A DNA stretch of 64,000 bases from an uncultured Latescibacterota bacterium (GTDB taxonomy: Bacteria; Latescibacterota; UBA2968). Shown here in pieces: positions 53,597-63,300 of this stretch. A program made the translations under genes and the position numbers. Each line of letters opens with the position of its first letter. Within the stretch, counting starts at the first letter, position 1. The stretch is from assembly GCA_951812755.1 (NCBI GenBank), contig OX638329.1, forward strand, positions 62,001 to 126,000, given 5' to 3'. A model generated the notes under the pieces. It saw only the letters and a list, made by a program, of their open reading frames with translations. It was not told the origin of the DNA and did no database searches.

Positions 53597-54760
53597 ATGT
53601 CCCTAATCAATACACCCGACGCGCTCGAAACCCTTGTCAACCGCACCCTAAACGCGCCCTGTGTGGGCATTGATACGGAATTTGTCTGGGAGCAAACCTA
53701 TTATCCGCGCCTGGGCATTGTACAGGTGGGATTTTCAGAAAATGATTGCCACCTGATAGATACCGTCACATTGTCGGATCTATCGCCTCTGGGTGCGTTA
53801 ATAGCAAATCGCCACACAGTAAAAATTTTGCACGATGCACAGCAAGACCTCTGGATCTTGAGGCGGATAACTGATGCGGTACCCTGTAATATATTCGATA
53901 CGCGTTGTGCAGCGGGCTTCGCGGGTTTGAGTTCAACCCTATCGCTGGGCAATTTGTTGCGCCTGTGTCTCAATATACAATTGCCCAAAACAGAAACGCG
54001 CACAAACTGGTTGAGACGACCATTATCGAATAATCAACACGCCTATGCCCTGAATGACGTGCGATATTTGCCCGCTCTACGCGAACATCTCCTGACCGAC
54101 ATACAGCGACGAGGCCGAGAAAACTGGTTGGCAGAAGAACTCCGTCAGTACGATGTTGCCAAATTGTACGACGACCGCACGCCCGAAGAACAATATACGC
54201 GCGTAAAAGGCACGGGACGACTTTCAAGACGCGATATGGCCATCGTGCGCGAACTGGCAACCTGGCGCGAAAAAGAGGCCCAACAGGCAGACCGCCCCAG
54301 AGCCTGGATCATGAGGGATGACGCCATCGTGCAAATTGCCCGGCGCAAGCCGCGATCAATCCGATCGCTGAAACAGTTGCGGGGTATCCCAAGATCAACT
54401 GTAAATCAGTACGCCAATAGCCTCCTCAACGCTGTACAACGCGGATTGGCAACTGACGAAAAAAATTGCCCACCCATATCGCCACCTGAGCGACCCAATC
54501 TATTTGACGATGCGCGTCTCGACCTCGCCATGGCTTTTTTGCGCGGACAGTGTCTATCAGAAGGGATCGATATCGCAATGGTCGCATCGCGGTCAGATAT
54601 CAAAGAATTCATTTCCAAAAAAAATGCGCCGGATAATCCGTTGCACACAGGTTGGCGGCACGAATTTTTGGGCGCGGACCTCACCGCGCTCTTAAATGGC
54701 AAACACGCCATCGGCATCGATCCCGACACCCGCTTGCCTACATTGTTTCGGGATGCGTAA
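53597..54760 (+). CDS. rnd: ribonuclease D
   Basis: 387 residues from the ATG at 53597; the ATG at 53582 lies in a REP unit. 3'-5' exoribonuclease of tRNA maturation. DEDD exonuclease residues: GIDTEFVWEQTYYPRLGIVQ (motif I), ILHDAQQDLWIL (motif II) and AYALNDVRYLPALREHL (motif III, Tyr type). An HRDC domain follows (REKEAQQADRPRAWIMRDDA ... RSLKQLRGIP). No clear Shine-Dalgarno sequence is seen. Convergent with the IMPACT-family gene, 7 bases between the stops. Confidence 0.93.
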   Translation: MSLINTPDALETLVNRTLNAPCVGIDTEFVWEQTYYPRLGIVQVGFSENDCHLIDTVTLSDLSPLGALIANRHTVKILHDAQQDLWILRRITDAVPCNIFDTRCAAGFAGLSSTLSLGNLLRLCLNIQLPKTETRTNWLRRPLSNNQHAYALNDVRYLPALREHLLTDIQRRGRENWLAEELRQYDVAKLYDDRTPEEQYTRVKGTGRLSRRDMAIVRELATWREKEAQQADRPRAWIMRDDAIVQIARRKPRSIRSLKQLRGIPRSTVNQYANSLLNAVQRGLATDEKNCPPISPPERPNLFDDARLDLAMAFLRGQCLSEGIDIAMVASRSDIKEFISKKNAPDNPLHTGWRHEFLGADLTALLNGKHAIGIDPDTRLPTLFRDA

Positions 54761-54767
54761 TCCACCC

Positions 54768-55379
54768 TCACACCTCTTCAACCTGTGCCTGTCCCCTGGT
54801 TAAATTCCCCACCGCCTGTTTGAAAGGCGCAACTTGTTCTGTGGGCACGGCCAGTTCGCATGTAATATCGGCCCCAAAATCTTCAGCGACAACACGCACT
54901 TCAAAATCCGGAAGCAACCGCTTGAAAGATTCATAAGCCGCATAGCCAATCGTCGCCAAAACCGCGACGCGCATCACGCGCTCCTTGCATTGAACCTTCT
55001 CAAGCGCGTGTTGAACACCGCCTGAATAAGCCCGCACAAGACCGCCCTTCCCCAACTTTGTCCCACCAAAATAGCGCGTCACCACTACTACCACATCACC
55101 GATCCCCGAATGCGTCAGCACGGTCAGCATCGGACGACCAGCCGTGCCGTGCGGTTCTCCATCATCGCTCATTCCCACATTGCCCGTTGTACCTGGTGGC
55201 CCGATCAAAAATGCCCAGCAATTGTGTGAAGCATCGGGAAATTCGGCGCGGATTTGATCGATAAACACCCGAGCTTCTTCCCGTGCCGGTGTATGCGCCA
55301 GGGTAGTAATAAATCGACTGCGCTTAATTTCGTCTTCCACACGGCATGTCTCCGCGGGAATGGGATAGCGACTGGACAT
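54768..55379 (-). CDS. IMPACT/YigZ family protein
   Basis: 203 residues from the ATG at 55379; the longer frame relies on a TTG. N-terminal UPF0029 domain with family hallmark KRSRFITTLAHTP ... SHNCWAFLIGP ... SDDGEPHGTAGRPML and VVVVTRYFGGTKLGKGGLVRAY. The C-terminal DUF1949 ferredoxin-like domain is present. Bacterial YigZ is a conserved protein of uncertain function linked to translation. Upstream is a short AATTCCT tandem repeat (55398-55426). Confidence 0.95.
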   Translation of the reverse strand: MSSRYPIPAETCRVEDEIKRSRFITTLAHTPAREEARVFIDQIRAEFPDASHNCWAFLIGPPGTTGNVGMSDDGEPHGTAGRPMLTVLTHSGIGDVVVVVTRYFGGTKLGKGGLVRAYSGGVQHALEKVQCKERVMRVAVLATIGYAAYESFKRLLPDFEVRVVAEDFGADITCELAVPTEQVAPFKQAVGNLTRGQAQVEEV

Positions 55380-55431
55380 AAGAGCTATTAAGGACAAGTC
55401 CTAATTCCTAATTCCTAATTTTTAATTGTCA

Positions 55432-57408
55432 TTACCACCCATGAACAGAATGTCCATCTTCGGGAAAAAACGCAAAATCCACAACAGAAGACACACCCAC
55501 GCCAACGACATAACCGATCACAAGACCAAAGAACAAAGGGATACAGCGCCGATAGAGCGAAATGCCACCAATGCGCAGAATAATGAGTTTGGACGCCCAT
55601 GTCAAAAAAATACTGAAAGCATAGACCCGAGAACCCGACATCTTTTGAAAAGCCAGACCCAGGGGATGCAAGGGCCACCACGGGACGCGATTGCGAAGAA
55701 GCATAAGCAGACCCGCTTGCCCAAGCCCAAAAACCCAGACCGCTACTTTACCCGGATCAAAAACCGTTTTATCTGCGCCAACAATAGCGGAAACCATGCG
55801 GTCATACGTGCGAATATTGGACCCACTAAAACCCGACAGCCCCAGGTTTTGACCCGCGTAGTTATACCCCAAATGAACAATAAAAAGACAAGACCCGAAG
55901 AAACCCGAGGCAAAAGCCAACAGAACAATCCAGAAAACCCAGCGGCGGCGGACATCATTCCCCAGAAGCTTGAGATGGTGAGGCAGCGCAGGCCATGCGG
56001 GAATGCGCGAATTGCCAAAAAATGCACTCGAATTAATCACGCCCAATGCAACGGTATTTTGTTGCGTGAGCGTTGCAGTCCCCGTAAAAATTTCGACAAT
56101 TTGCCCCCCCTTGCCCCCAACCGGAAAAAGATAAGAAAAACCACTCGCCGCAGTGTATTTTGCCACAGTAAAATACGCTGCATAAAGCAGTAAGAGGTGG
56201 AAGAGAGCGAGAAAAGGCGACAGACCCACTGCTATGAACCAGCCAAAAACAAAAATAGTCGCCGCAATAAAACCGAGCAACGATAGGCGATACGATACCA
56301 GACCGTCATCTGCCTGCCCCGTCACGGCTGCGCGAAGAACATGCCGCAAATGACCTCGCGCGACCCACACCGCCCACACTGCCAAAAAGATGAAAGCACC
56401 ATGAGATTCTAAAATCAGAATCTCAGCCGCCTCAGCCTGTTGCCCGGAAAGCCCCACATTAAAACCCGTGCGAGCCATCACCCCTTCTTTGACAATGGCG
56501 ATAAGACGAAAAGCCCAGAAACTGAAGAGGATGTCCAGATTACACATATAAGTAAGGCCCAAAACAGGAGGCAAAATACGCAAATAGAACGATGGAAAAT
56601 TGCGCGCAATAGGCACCTCTTTGGTCAAATAACCGTCGTAAATGCCAATTCGAGGCAAGCTGATGGCAAAATAACCGAGAATATTCCAGGCAAAAACACC
56701 GAAAACAATAAAAAAACCCACCCAAAAGAATTTATTCCGAAAAATGCCGGGTATAACGCGGCCAGGGTCGTCAAAGCCCTCGGTCAATGCAATCGGAAAA
56801 GCCGCGAGAGGAAAAGTGAGACGCTCGTTCTCCTCCCATTGCTTTTGAAAAATGACCGAGAGACATAACCCGGCAACAACAAGGGCAATAGATACGGCAA
56901 ACCACCAGTGCAACGAAGCCAGCCAACCGCGCCAGGGAATGCTCGCACCATCGGGAAGCCCCTCGTAATACGTGCGAATAATTTCGGGCGTTGCCTGGGG
57001 CAAACACCACCACGGCAAAATGTCAAAAAGGACCTCTTCCCATCGGTTTTCGGGCGAGGCGTAATAAAACGGCGTACTGACAATGCCGCCCCAATAGGTC
57101 GTCCACCCACTTGCCGAAACCGTACCCACAATCCACGACATACTGTAGATAACGAGAAGTTCTGTGCTGCGCAAAGCCATGCGTGGCCACGCGAGCTTTA
57201 AAATGAGATTGATCACGAGCCATGCGACAAAGGGCAAGAGCATGGCCATAGACAATTGCGACTTGACCAGCGACGCAGACCCCAAAATCATGCCCGTGTA
57301 ATCGCTGTAAATATTGAGCAACGCCGCAGTAGCCGCACCCAGGATAATGGATCGGACGGTAATGCGCCGCGGGCGCGCAGGTTCGGGTTGTGATTGTGCA
57401 AGTGCCAT
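55432..57408 (-). CDS. large polytopic membrane protein (DUF6785/DUF6784-like)
   Basis: 658 residues with about 14 hydrophobic helices and few charged loops. It begins with a short cytoplasmic tail and RSIILGAATAALLNIYSDYTG, then ELLVIYSMSWIVGTVSASGW, WWCLPQATPEIIRTYYEGLP, FPLAAFPIALTEGFDD and GYNYAGQNLGLSGFSGSN. The N-terminal layout recalls oligopeptide-transporter-like proteins. I place it in the DUF6785/6784 group typical of uncultured bacteria; transport substrate unknown. No partner gene. A modest AGGTGAAGG-type leader precedes the start. Confidence 0.7.
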   Translation of the reverse strand: MALAQSQPEPARPRRITVRSIILGAATAALLNIYSDYTGMILGSASLVKSQLSMAMLLPFVAWLVINLILKLAWPRMALRSTELLVIYSMSWIVGTVSASGWTTYWGGIVSTPFYYASPENRWEEVLFDILPWWCLPQATPEIIRTYYEGLPDGASIPWRGWLASLHWWFAVSIALVVAGLCLSVIFQKQWEENERLTFPLAAFPIALTEGFDDPGRVIPGIFRNKFFWVGFFIVFGVFAWNILGYFAISLPRIGIYDGYLTKEVPIARNFPSFYLRILPPVLGLTYMCNLDILFSFWAFRLIAIVKEGVMARTGFNVGLSGQQAEAAEILILESHGAFIFLAVWAVWVARGHLRHVLRAAVTGQADDGLVSYRLSLLGFIAATIFVFGWFIAVGLSPFLALFHLLLLYAAYFTVAKYTAASGFSYLFPVGGKGGQIVEIFTGTATLTQQNTVALGVINSSAFFGNSRIPAWPALPHHLKLLGNDVRRRWVFWIVLLAFASGFFGSCLFIVHLGYNYAGQNLGLSGFSGSNIRTYDRMVSAIVGADKTVFDPGKVAVWVFGLGQAGLLMLLRNRVPWWPLHPLGLAFQKMSGSRVYAFSIFLTWASKLIILRIGGISLYRRCIPLFFGLVIGYVVGVGVSSVVDFAFFPEDGHSVHGW

Positions 57409-58230
57409 AAGGTGAAGGTAAGGAGGGGTTTAAGTATCCAATGATATTGTGGGTAAGGATATATCGCGCACTTGTCAAGAATGTATTGTATCGGGCTATT
57501 GCTGTAGTCGTTGTAGCAGACTCTGTAGTCGTCCAAAAACATCCCCCAAAAATTGAGAATTGTGCTCTTTTAATAGGGGACGATATGTTGTTTTTTTAAA
57601 TTATCTATTGCCTTTTTTACGAAAATACTGTAAATAAATAATATAGCGGCTTATGGACGATATGCCGTTCTCGATGAAGCCCTATTCAAACGTTTACTCA
57701 TCAGGAGACGACCATTTATGACTTAAAACTTTGAAGAACAATAAGTTATATCTCCCTCCAAATTGTCTTCACAGCGGCCCCAGTGCCGGTCAAAGCGCAG
57801 GACCATTCTCTCCCTCATCTGGGACGACCCCACGATAAAGCCGTTCCCTATTACCAGATTCTCTAGCTCGACCGCACCTGGATGCACCGCATCTCTCTTA
57901 TATCACCTGTTGTCATCTGTGATCGCTCTCGATTGTGGCGCAAAGACTTGCAGTGGTAGCGCAGGCTGTCGTATAACATCGCAATTTTAACTTCCCTTAA
58001 AATGCGATTGTGCTACATTTGGGCGTTAACTGCATTTCCCCACAATATCTTGTATATTCCCTTATATCCCCTTTCAGTTTTTTATAAGGTTTGTATATCA
58101 TCCATTTGTCGTAAAAATTGGACGTTATACCGCCTGATGGTAAAAATCTCTATCTGGATATTTTTTACCGACCATTCTATATCGAATAAAAACAATAATT
58201 TATATCCATAATTATCTGAACAGCCTCACA
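57409..58230. other. long AT-rich gap with possible decayed gene
   Basis: No convincing gene in ~820 bases. AGGAG at 57702 precedes ATG-ACT-TAA, a two-codon frame. After it, around 57745-57970, GC content rises, and a signal-peptide-like stretch (ISLQIVFTAAPVPVKAQDHS) is interrupted by stops, as expected for a decayed secreted-protein gene. The remaining sequence (57990-58230) is AT-rich without structure that I can name. Confidence 0.4.
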
Positions 58231-58258
58231 TTGGCACAGATATTGCGTTAAATATAAT
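58231..58258 (+). promoter_or_regulatory. overlapping sigma-54-like and sigma-70-like promoter
   Basis: TGGCAC (58232-58237) and TTGC (58243-58246) give GG-N10-GC, the -24/-12 spacing of sigma-54 promoters. The same place also gives TTGGCA (58231-58236) and TATAAT (58253-58258) with a 16-base spacer. Either would start transcription about 15-20 bases before the ATG at 58278. Confidence 0.55.
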
Positions 58259-58277
58259 GCTCAAAAGGAAAAAATAA

Positions 58278-59336
58278 ATGAGCACACAACCCAATGGCTT
58301 AATAGAAGATAAAAAACGCGCCGCCCGGCGCATTGAAGTCGGCTCTCTCGAAGACGAAATAGAAACCTGTTTTGCACGCGGCTGGAGCGACGGCCTGCCC
58401 GTCGTCCCCCCCACCGAAGAACGCATAATGCGCATGCTATCGGGAACGACCCGCGCGCCCGACGAATTGGTGGGTATTGTCCCCCCAAATTACAACAAAT
58501 GCACCGTTGAAAAAGTCGCCATCAACGCTGTCCTCGCCGGATGCAAGCCCGAATACTTGCCCGTCGTACTCGCAGCAGTTGAAACCGCACTCACAGAGGC
58601 CTTTTGCATGCACGGACTGCTCGCCACCACATTTTTTGCCGGACCCATGATCGTCGTCAACGGACCGATCACACGCGAAATCGGCCTGAACGCACGGGTC
58701 AACGCGCTCGGGCAGGGCAATCGCGCCAACGCGACCATCGGACGCGCCCTTCAACTCGTCATCCGCAACATCGGCGGCGGTATCCCCGGCGGCATTGATC
58801 GCGCCATGCTCGGCAACCCGGGCAAATACACCTTCTGCTTTGCCGAACGCGAAGACGATTCCCCCTGGGAATCCCTCGCTGTCGAAAGGGGATTTTCACC
58901 CGACGCATCCACAGTCTCGCTCTTTGCAGCCAGCGGCGTCACCCCCATCATGGATCAGGCGTCCCGAGATCCCGACGCCCTGTGCCGATCCTTCGCCGCC
59001 TGCCTCAAAGCTGACGGCCATCCCAAACACGCAAACAGCCCGCCTCCCGTACTGGTCATATCGCCAGAACACACCCGCCGCTATGCAGACGCAGGCTGGT
59101 CAAAAACCCGGTTCCGCGACACATTAAATCAGTACCTCCAACTCCCCGCATCAGAACTGATCCCAGGCGCGGGCGACATCCCGGAAGGCACGCGGGCAAA
59201 AGACAAAGAAACCATACCCAAATTTCGCAACAACACATTGCACATCGTCCGCGCAGGCGGAGACGCGGGCTTATTCTCTGCCCTCATCAGCAGTTGGGGC
59301 GGCAGCCAATCCATCACAAAGGAGATCGCGCCATGA
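58278..59336 (+). CDS. conserved protein encoded with UGSC selenoprotein
   Basis: 352 residues, soluble, no signal peptide. Conserved-looking blocks: FARGWSDGLPVVPPTEERI, IVPPNYNKCTVEKVAINAVL, NARVNALGQGNRANATIGRA and IGGGIPGGIDRAMLGNPGKY. I do not recognise a named enzyme family. The stop overlaps the start of the selenoprotein gene (ATGA at 59333), so both are made from one mRNA in fixed ratio and probably act together, perhaps as a redox pair. The ATG follows an AAAAGGAAAAA box. Confidence 0.75.
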   Translation: MSTQPNGLIEDKKRAARRIEVGSLEDEIETCFARGWSDGLPVVPPTEERIMRMLSGTTRAPDELVGIVPPNYNKCTVEKVAINAVLAGCKPEYLPVVLAAVETALTEAFCMHGLLATTFFAGPMIVVNGPITREIGLNARVNALGQGNRANATIGRALQLVIRNIGGGIPGGIDRAMLGNPGKYTFCFAEREDDSPWESLAVERGFSPDASTVSLFAASGVTPIMDQASRDPDALCRSFAACLKADGHPKHANSPPPVLVISPEHTRRYADAGWSKTRFRDTLNQYLQLPASELIPGAGDIPEGTRAKDKETIPKFRNNTLHIVRAGGDAGLFSALISSWGGSQSITKEIAP

Positions 59337-59845
59337 AATTGCTCGACCCCACATCCGAACAAAAACCAGCACAGAGAGAACGGGTAAAACGCCCGCAATC
59401 ACTCGACGGACTGACCATTGGACTTCTCGACATATCCAAAAGCCGGGGCGACGTATTCCTCGACCGCATCGAAACGCATCTCGCACAGCGCAACCTCAAA
59501 GTCAATCGCTACATCAAACCCACATTCACGCGCCCGGCACCCATCGAACTCCAGCAACAAATCGCCACCGAATGCGATGTGGTCGTCGAAGGCCTGGCCG
59601 ATTGAGGGTCCTGTACAACGTGCAGTGTGCACGACACGACCAACCTGGAAACGCGTGGTATTCCCACCGTCTTTGTCGCATCCGAGCCGTTCCGTGAAGC
59701 AGCCGATGCCCAATCAACTGCCCTGGGATTTAATCCCGCCCGCGTCTTTGTAGGCCATCCCATCCAGGATCGCACCGACGAAGAAATGCGGGCACTTGCC
59801 GATGGTGCTATTGAACGCATTCTGAAAAGGATTAGAGCAGAGTAA
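59333..59845 (+). CDS. UGSC-motif selenoprotein (TGA at 59603 read as selenocysteine)
   Basis: 170 residues including selenocysteine at position 91. Two open frames, 59333-59605 and the following one, are in the same phase and separated only by TGA. The junction reads VVVEGLAD-U-GSC-TTCSVHD, exactly the U-G-S-C redox motif known from metagenomic selenoproteomes. The part after the TGA (TRGIPTVFVASEPFREAADA, ARVFVGHPIQDRTDEEMRAL) continues the same domain. A SECIS-like hairpin follows the TGA directly. A frameshift or nonsense mutation is unlikely, since there is no other disruption. Requires selA/B/C/D elsewhere in the genome. Probable thiol/selenol redox enzyme, substrate unknown. Confidence 0.9.
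59607..59641 (+). promoter_or_regulatory. bacterial SECIS-like hairpin
   Basis: Begins two bases after the TGA. GGTC (59607-59610) pairs with GACC (59638-59641), TGT (59612-59614) with ACA (59634-59636), and CGTGCA (59619-59624) with TGCACG (59628-59633). There is a 4-base bulge ACAA on the 5' side and a GTG apical loop. Position, size and a G-U in the loop agree with SelB-binding bacterial SECIS elements inside coding sequence. Confidence 0.8.
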
Positions 59846-59849
59846 AGCA

Positions 59850-59884
59850 TCCGCAGATGAACGCAGATACACACAGATAAAAGG
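59850..59884. repeat. CGCAGAT-type dispersed repeat
   Basis: TCCGCAGATGAACGCAGAT followed by ACACACAGATAAAAGG, shared with 33391-33426, 36685-36722 and partly 49897-49914. Confidence 0.8.
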
Positions 59885-59916
59885 CTAACATGTAGATAAA
59901 AAAGGATCTACCCCCA

Positions 59917-60324
59917 ATGAACGACAAAAAAATCACCAGAACAAACGAAGAATGGCGCGAGCAACTCACGCCCGAGCAATACTACGTCTGCCGTCAAAAA
60001 GGTACGGAACGCGCCTTCACCGGCATGTACTGGGACTGCCGTGAAGAAGGCGTATATCGCTGTGTATGCTGCAACGCCGAACTCTTCCGCTCAAACCAGA
60101 AATTCGACTCACACTGCGGATGGCCCAGCTTTTTTGACGCCATTGACCCCGAACGCATCAACCAGCACGAAGACCTGAGCTTTGGCATGCGCCGCATCGA
60201 AGTCACCTGCGCCCGCTGCGACGCCCACCTGGGCCACATCTTCGACGACGGACCCGCACCCACGGGCCTGCGCTATTGCATCAACTCCGTAGCCATTGAT
60301 CTGGACCGCGATGAAGAATCGTAA
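59917..60324 (+). CDS. msrB: peptide-methionine (R)-S-oxide reductase
   Basis: 135 residues, single-domain MsrB, which reduces the R-sulfoxide of methionine in proteins. Zinc-binding pairs CVCC and [18 protein letters not shown] (substrate tryptophan/histidine region), [11 protein letters not shown], and catalytic cysteine in [10 protein letters not shown]. The catalytic residue is Cys, not Sec, even though the genome appears to use selenocysteine. Cytoplasmic, no signal peptide. Follows the selenoprotein gene by 71 bases with a repeat between, so a separate promoter is possible. Confidence 0.97.
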   Translation: MNDKKITRTNEEWREQLTPEQYYVCRQKGTERAFTGMYWDCREEGVYRCVCCNAELFRSNQKFDSHCGWPSFFDAIDPERINQHEDLSFGMRRIEVTCARCDAHLGHIFDDGPAPTGLRYCINSVAIDLDRDEES

Positions 60325-60364
60325 AACACATTCTCCTCACGAAAACCTCACGGACAAAAAGAAA

Positions 60365-63300
60365 ATGTTCTCACAAATTGAACAAATCTTCTCGCACCTC
60401 ATCCGCATCCGCCTGACAGCCTTCATTCTCATGCTGGCACTGCCAATCGCGGCAAAAGCACAGATGGAGCCAGTGATAACGATTGAGTCAAGCCCTACCA
60501 GCGTCATGGAAAGCAAGAGAGCCACATTTATCATATCGGCGATCCCGGCCCCAACCAGCAACCTGACGGTGAACATAAAGGTGTCCAGCGGGGGACCGGT
60601 CCTCCCCAACAACTACACGCCGCCTACAACAATCACCGTCGGTACCTCTGGCCAGGCCACAATGACAGTGCCAACCGTAGATTTCACGGAAAATCCGGAC
60701 GATAAAAACTGGGGCTCGGTGAGAGTAAGAATAAAAGAAGGGACTGGCTACACGATCGGTGAACATGGAAGTACATCCGTGCAAGTGATCGACCAGGATG
60801 CGACCGCTGTTCCGACCTTGACGCTTCACGCAGACCGGACGCAAGCCGCGGTAGGCGACGAGGTGACGGTCACAATAAAGCGCTCCGAACCTTACAACAG
60901 GCGGCATCGGGTGGATATCCGGATGTCCGGACATGGGGGACTCTTCAACGATCGTGAAATTGATGAATGGGAACCGATAGTAGAAATTCTTCATCCGGCT
61001 TCTCACAACAGGCATCCGATGACGGAGAGGTCGCTTTCTATCACCGTGTGGCCAGAAAAGAACTGTCAAAAAACGCAGGGGCGCAAAATTGAAGCCTATC
61101 TCTACAATGCCTACTACTATGGAGAAAACCTTCTAGAGAATACTGGAGATGTGGAATATAAAGTAGGCGACCCATCCGCGATAACCATAGATGTTTATTA
61201 CCCCTCGAACCGGGCACCAACAGGATCCCCGACAATCAGCTACTCGGGCGATCTTGAAGATGATACAGTACTAACAGCGGAGACCTCTAACATCCAGGAT
61301 CCCGATGGCCTCAACGGTGTGTCATATACCTATCAGTGGTACCGGGTGATAGGCAGTGCAGAGACCCAGATCTCCGGAGCCACGAGTTCGACTTACACAG
61401 TGGAAGGGGGAGAAAACGGAGCCGACAATGGTTACAAGCTAAAAGTTCGAGTGGCTTTCACCGACGATTTGTGCAATCCCCAGATATCGGACAGCGCGTT
61501 GACACCTACCGTGGGTGGCGCAGGTACACAGGTAATGCCAGTCGGGACAATTGAAGCGAATCCCCCAACCATCACCGAAGGTCAGTCCAAGACATTCAAA
61601 ATCAAAATGACCCCTGCCCCGACGACCTCACTAAATGCAGAAGTGCGCATCAGCCAGATCGGCGATTTCATCACCGGCTCACCGGGCGTGGGCACGCACA
61701 CAGTCACCTTCAACCCCAACCAGGCCACTGCCACAATAACAGTCAATACTGAAGATGATCAGGTAGATGAACCGAATGGCGAGATACGCGTGGAACTGTT
61801 GAGCAGAACAGGCTATACAGTAGGCACCCAATCCTCGGTAACCATCATCGTTGAGGACAACGACAATCCACGAGTAAAAATCGAAGCGGTAACGACCCCC
61901 ATCACCGAAGGCGATGATGCAGAATTCACAATCACAGCGGACCCCGTACCGGCAACCTCAATAACCGTGACCGTAAGCGTCACCGAGAACCGCGATTTCA
62001 TCAGCGGCACATCGCCCTCAACCGTCAGCTTCAGCGCCAATCAGGCCACCGCCACACTCACAGTCGCAACGGATGACGATAATACAGATGAGCTGAATGG
62101 CACGATAAGAGCACAACTACAGAGCGGAACAGACTATACAACAGGCTCTCCATCCTCGGCAACCGTCACCGTTGAAGACAACGACATGCCACAGCTATCA
62201 ATCGGTGCGGACCAGACCGTTGCAGAGAGCGCGGGCAGCATGGAATTCACCGTGACACTAAATGGACCGAATGCACAGACAGTAACGGTGGACTATGAGA
62301 CATCGGACGGCACGGCGACACAACCTGGCGACTATACGCGAAGGAGCGGCAGGCTGACATTCTCCCCGAGCGGAGCCCGCTCACAGACCATCCGCGTGAC
62401 GATCCGGGATGACAATATAGATGAGAACAATGAAAACTTCACCCTGACGCTGAGCAATGTGAGCAACGCGACGCTGGGGACTGCCTCTGCGACCGGAACG
62501 ATCACCGATGATGACACGCGCGGAGTCAGCGTGGAGCCGACGGCACTGAACGTGCCGGAAAATGGCAGCAACACCTACAGGGTGAAACTGGATTCGGAGC
62601 CTACGGAGAACGTGACCGTGTCGGTGATCGTGCCAACAGGCACAGATGTGTCGGCAAATAAGACGAGTCTAACATTCACGACAGGCAACTGGCGTAACGC
62701 GCAGACGGTGAGGGTGGATGCGGCTGATGATACCGACTCGAATTCAGATCCACCGGAGACGATCAGGCACACGGTAAGCGGTGGGGACTACGCCGGAGAG
62801 TCAGCAGCCTCGGTGACAGTAACAATCGTCGAAAACGACATATCGACGCTGAGCATTGACAATAAAAGTGCGTCTGAGAGCGCCGGGACAATGTCGTTCA
62901 CGGTGCGTCTGAGCGTGGCGAGTACCCAGCCCGTGACAGTAGATTACGCGACATCAAACGGCACGGCGATAGCACCTGGAGACTATACCCCGGATAACGG
63001 CATGCTGACATTCCCTGCGAGTAGCACGGCGTCGCGGACGATCAGTGTGACAATAGTGAACGACGATATAGATGAAGACAACGAAACCTTCACTGTAACA
63101 CTGAGCAATGCGAGCAGCAACGCGATGCTGGCGGGTGGAGGCACCTCCATCTCGGCGACCGGAACGATACAGGACAACGATACGCGCGGCGTGAGGGTAT
63201 CACGCACCTCCCTGACGGTGAACGAGGGAAGCAGCAATACCTACACGGTACAACTCCAGTCGGAACCGACGAGCACAGTAACAGTCGGAGTGTCAGTGAC

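Noticed and set aside
55426-56193. 255-codon + strand frame opposite the membrane protein
   Set aside because: Lys/Arg/Asn-rich complement of hydrophobic helices; no start signal.
57763-57990. 75-codon frame in the 57.4-58.3 kb gap
   Set aside because: No start signal, Ser/Thr-rich composition typical of an out-of-frame reading, no recognisable motif.
59603-59605. Nonsense mutation or pseudogene splitting the gene after msr-like neighbour
   Set aside because: The frame continues intact, the flanking motif is exactly U-G-S-C, and a SECIS-like hairpin follows directly, so selenocysteine is the better reading.
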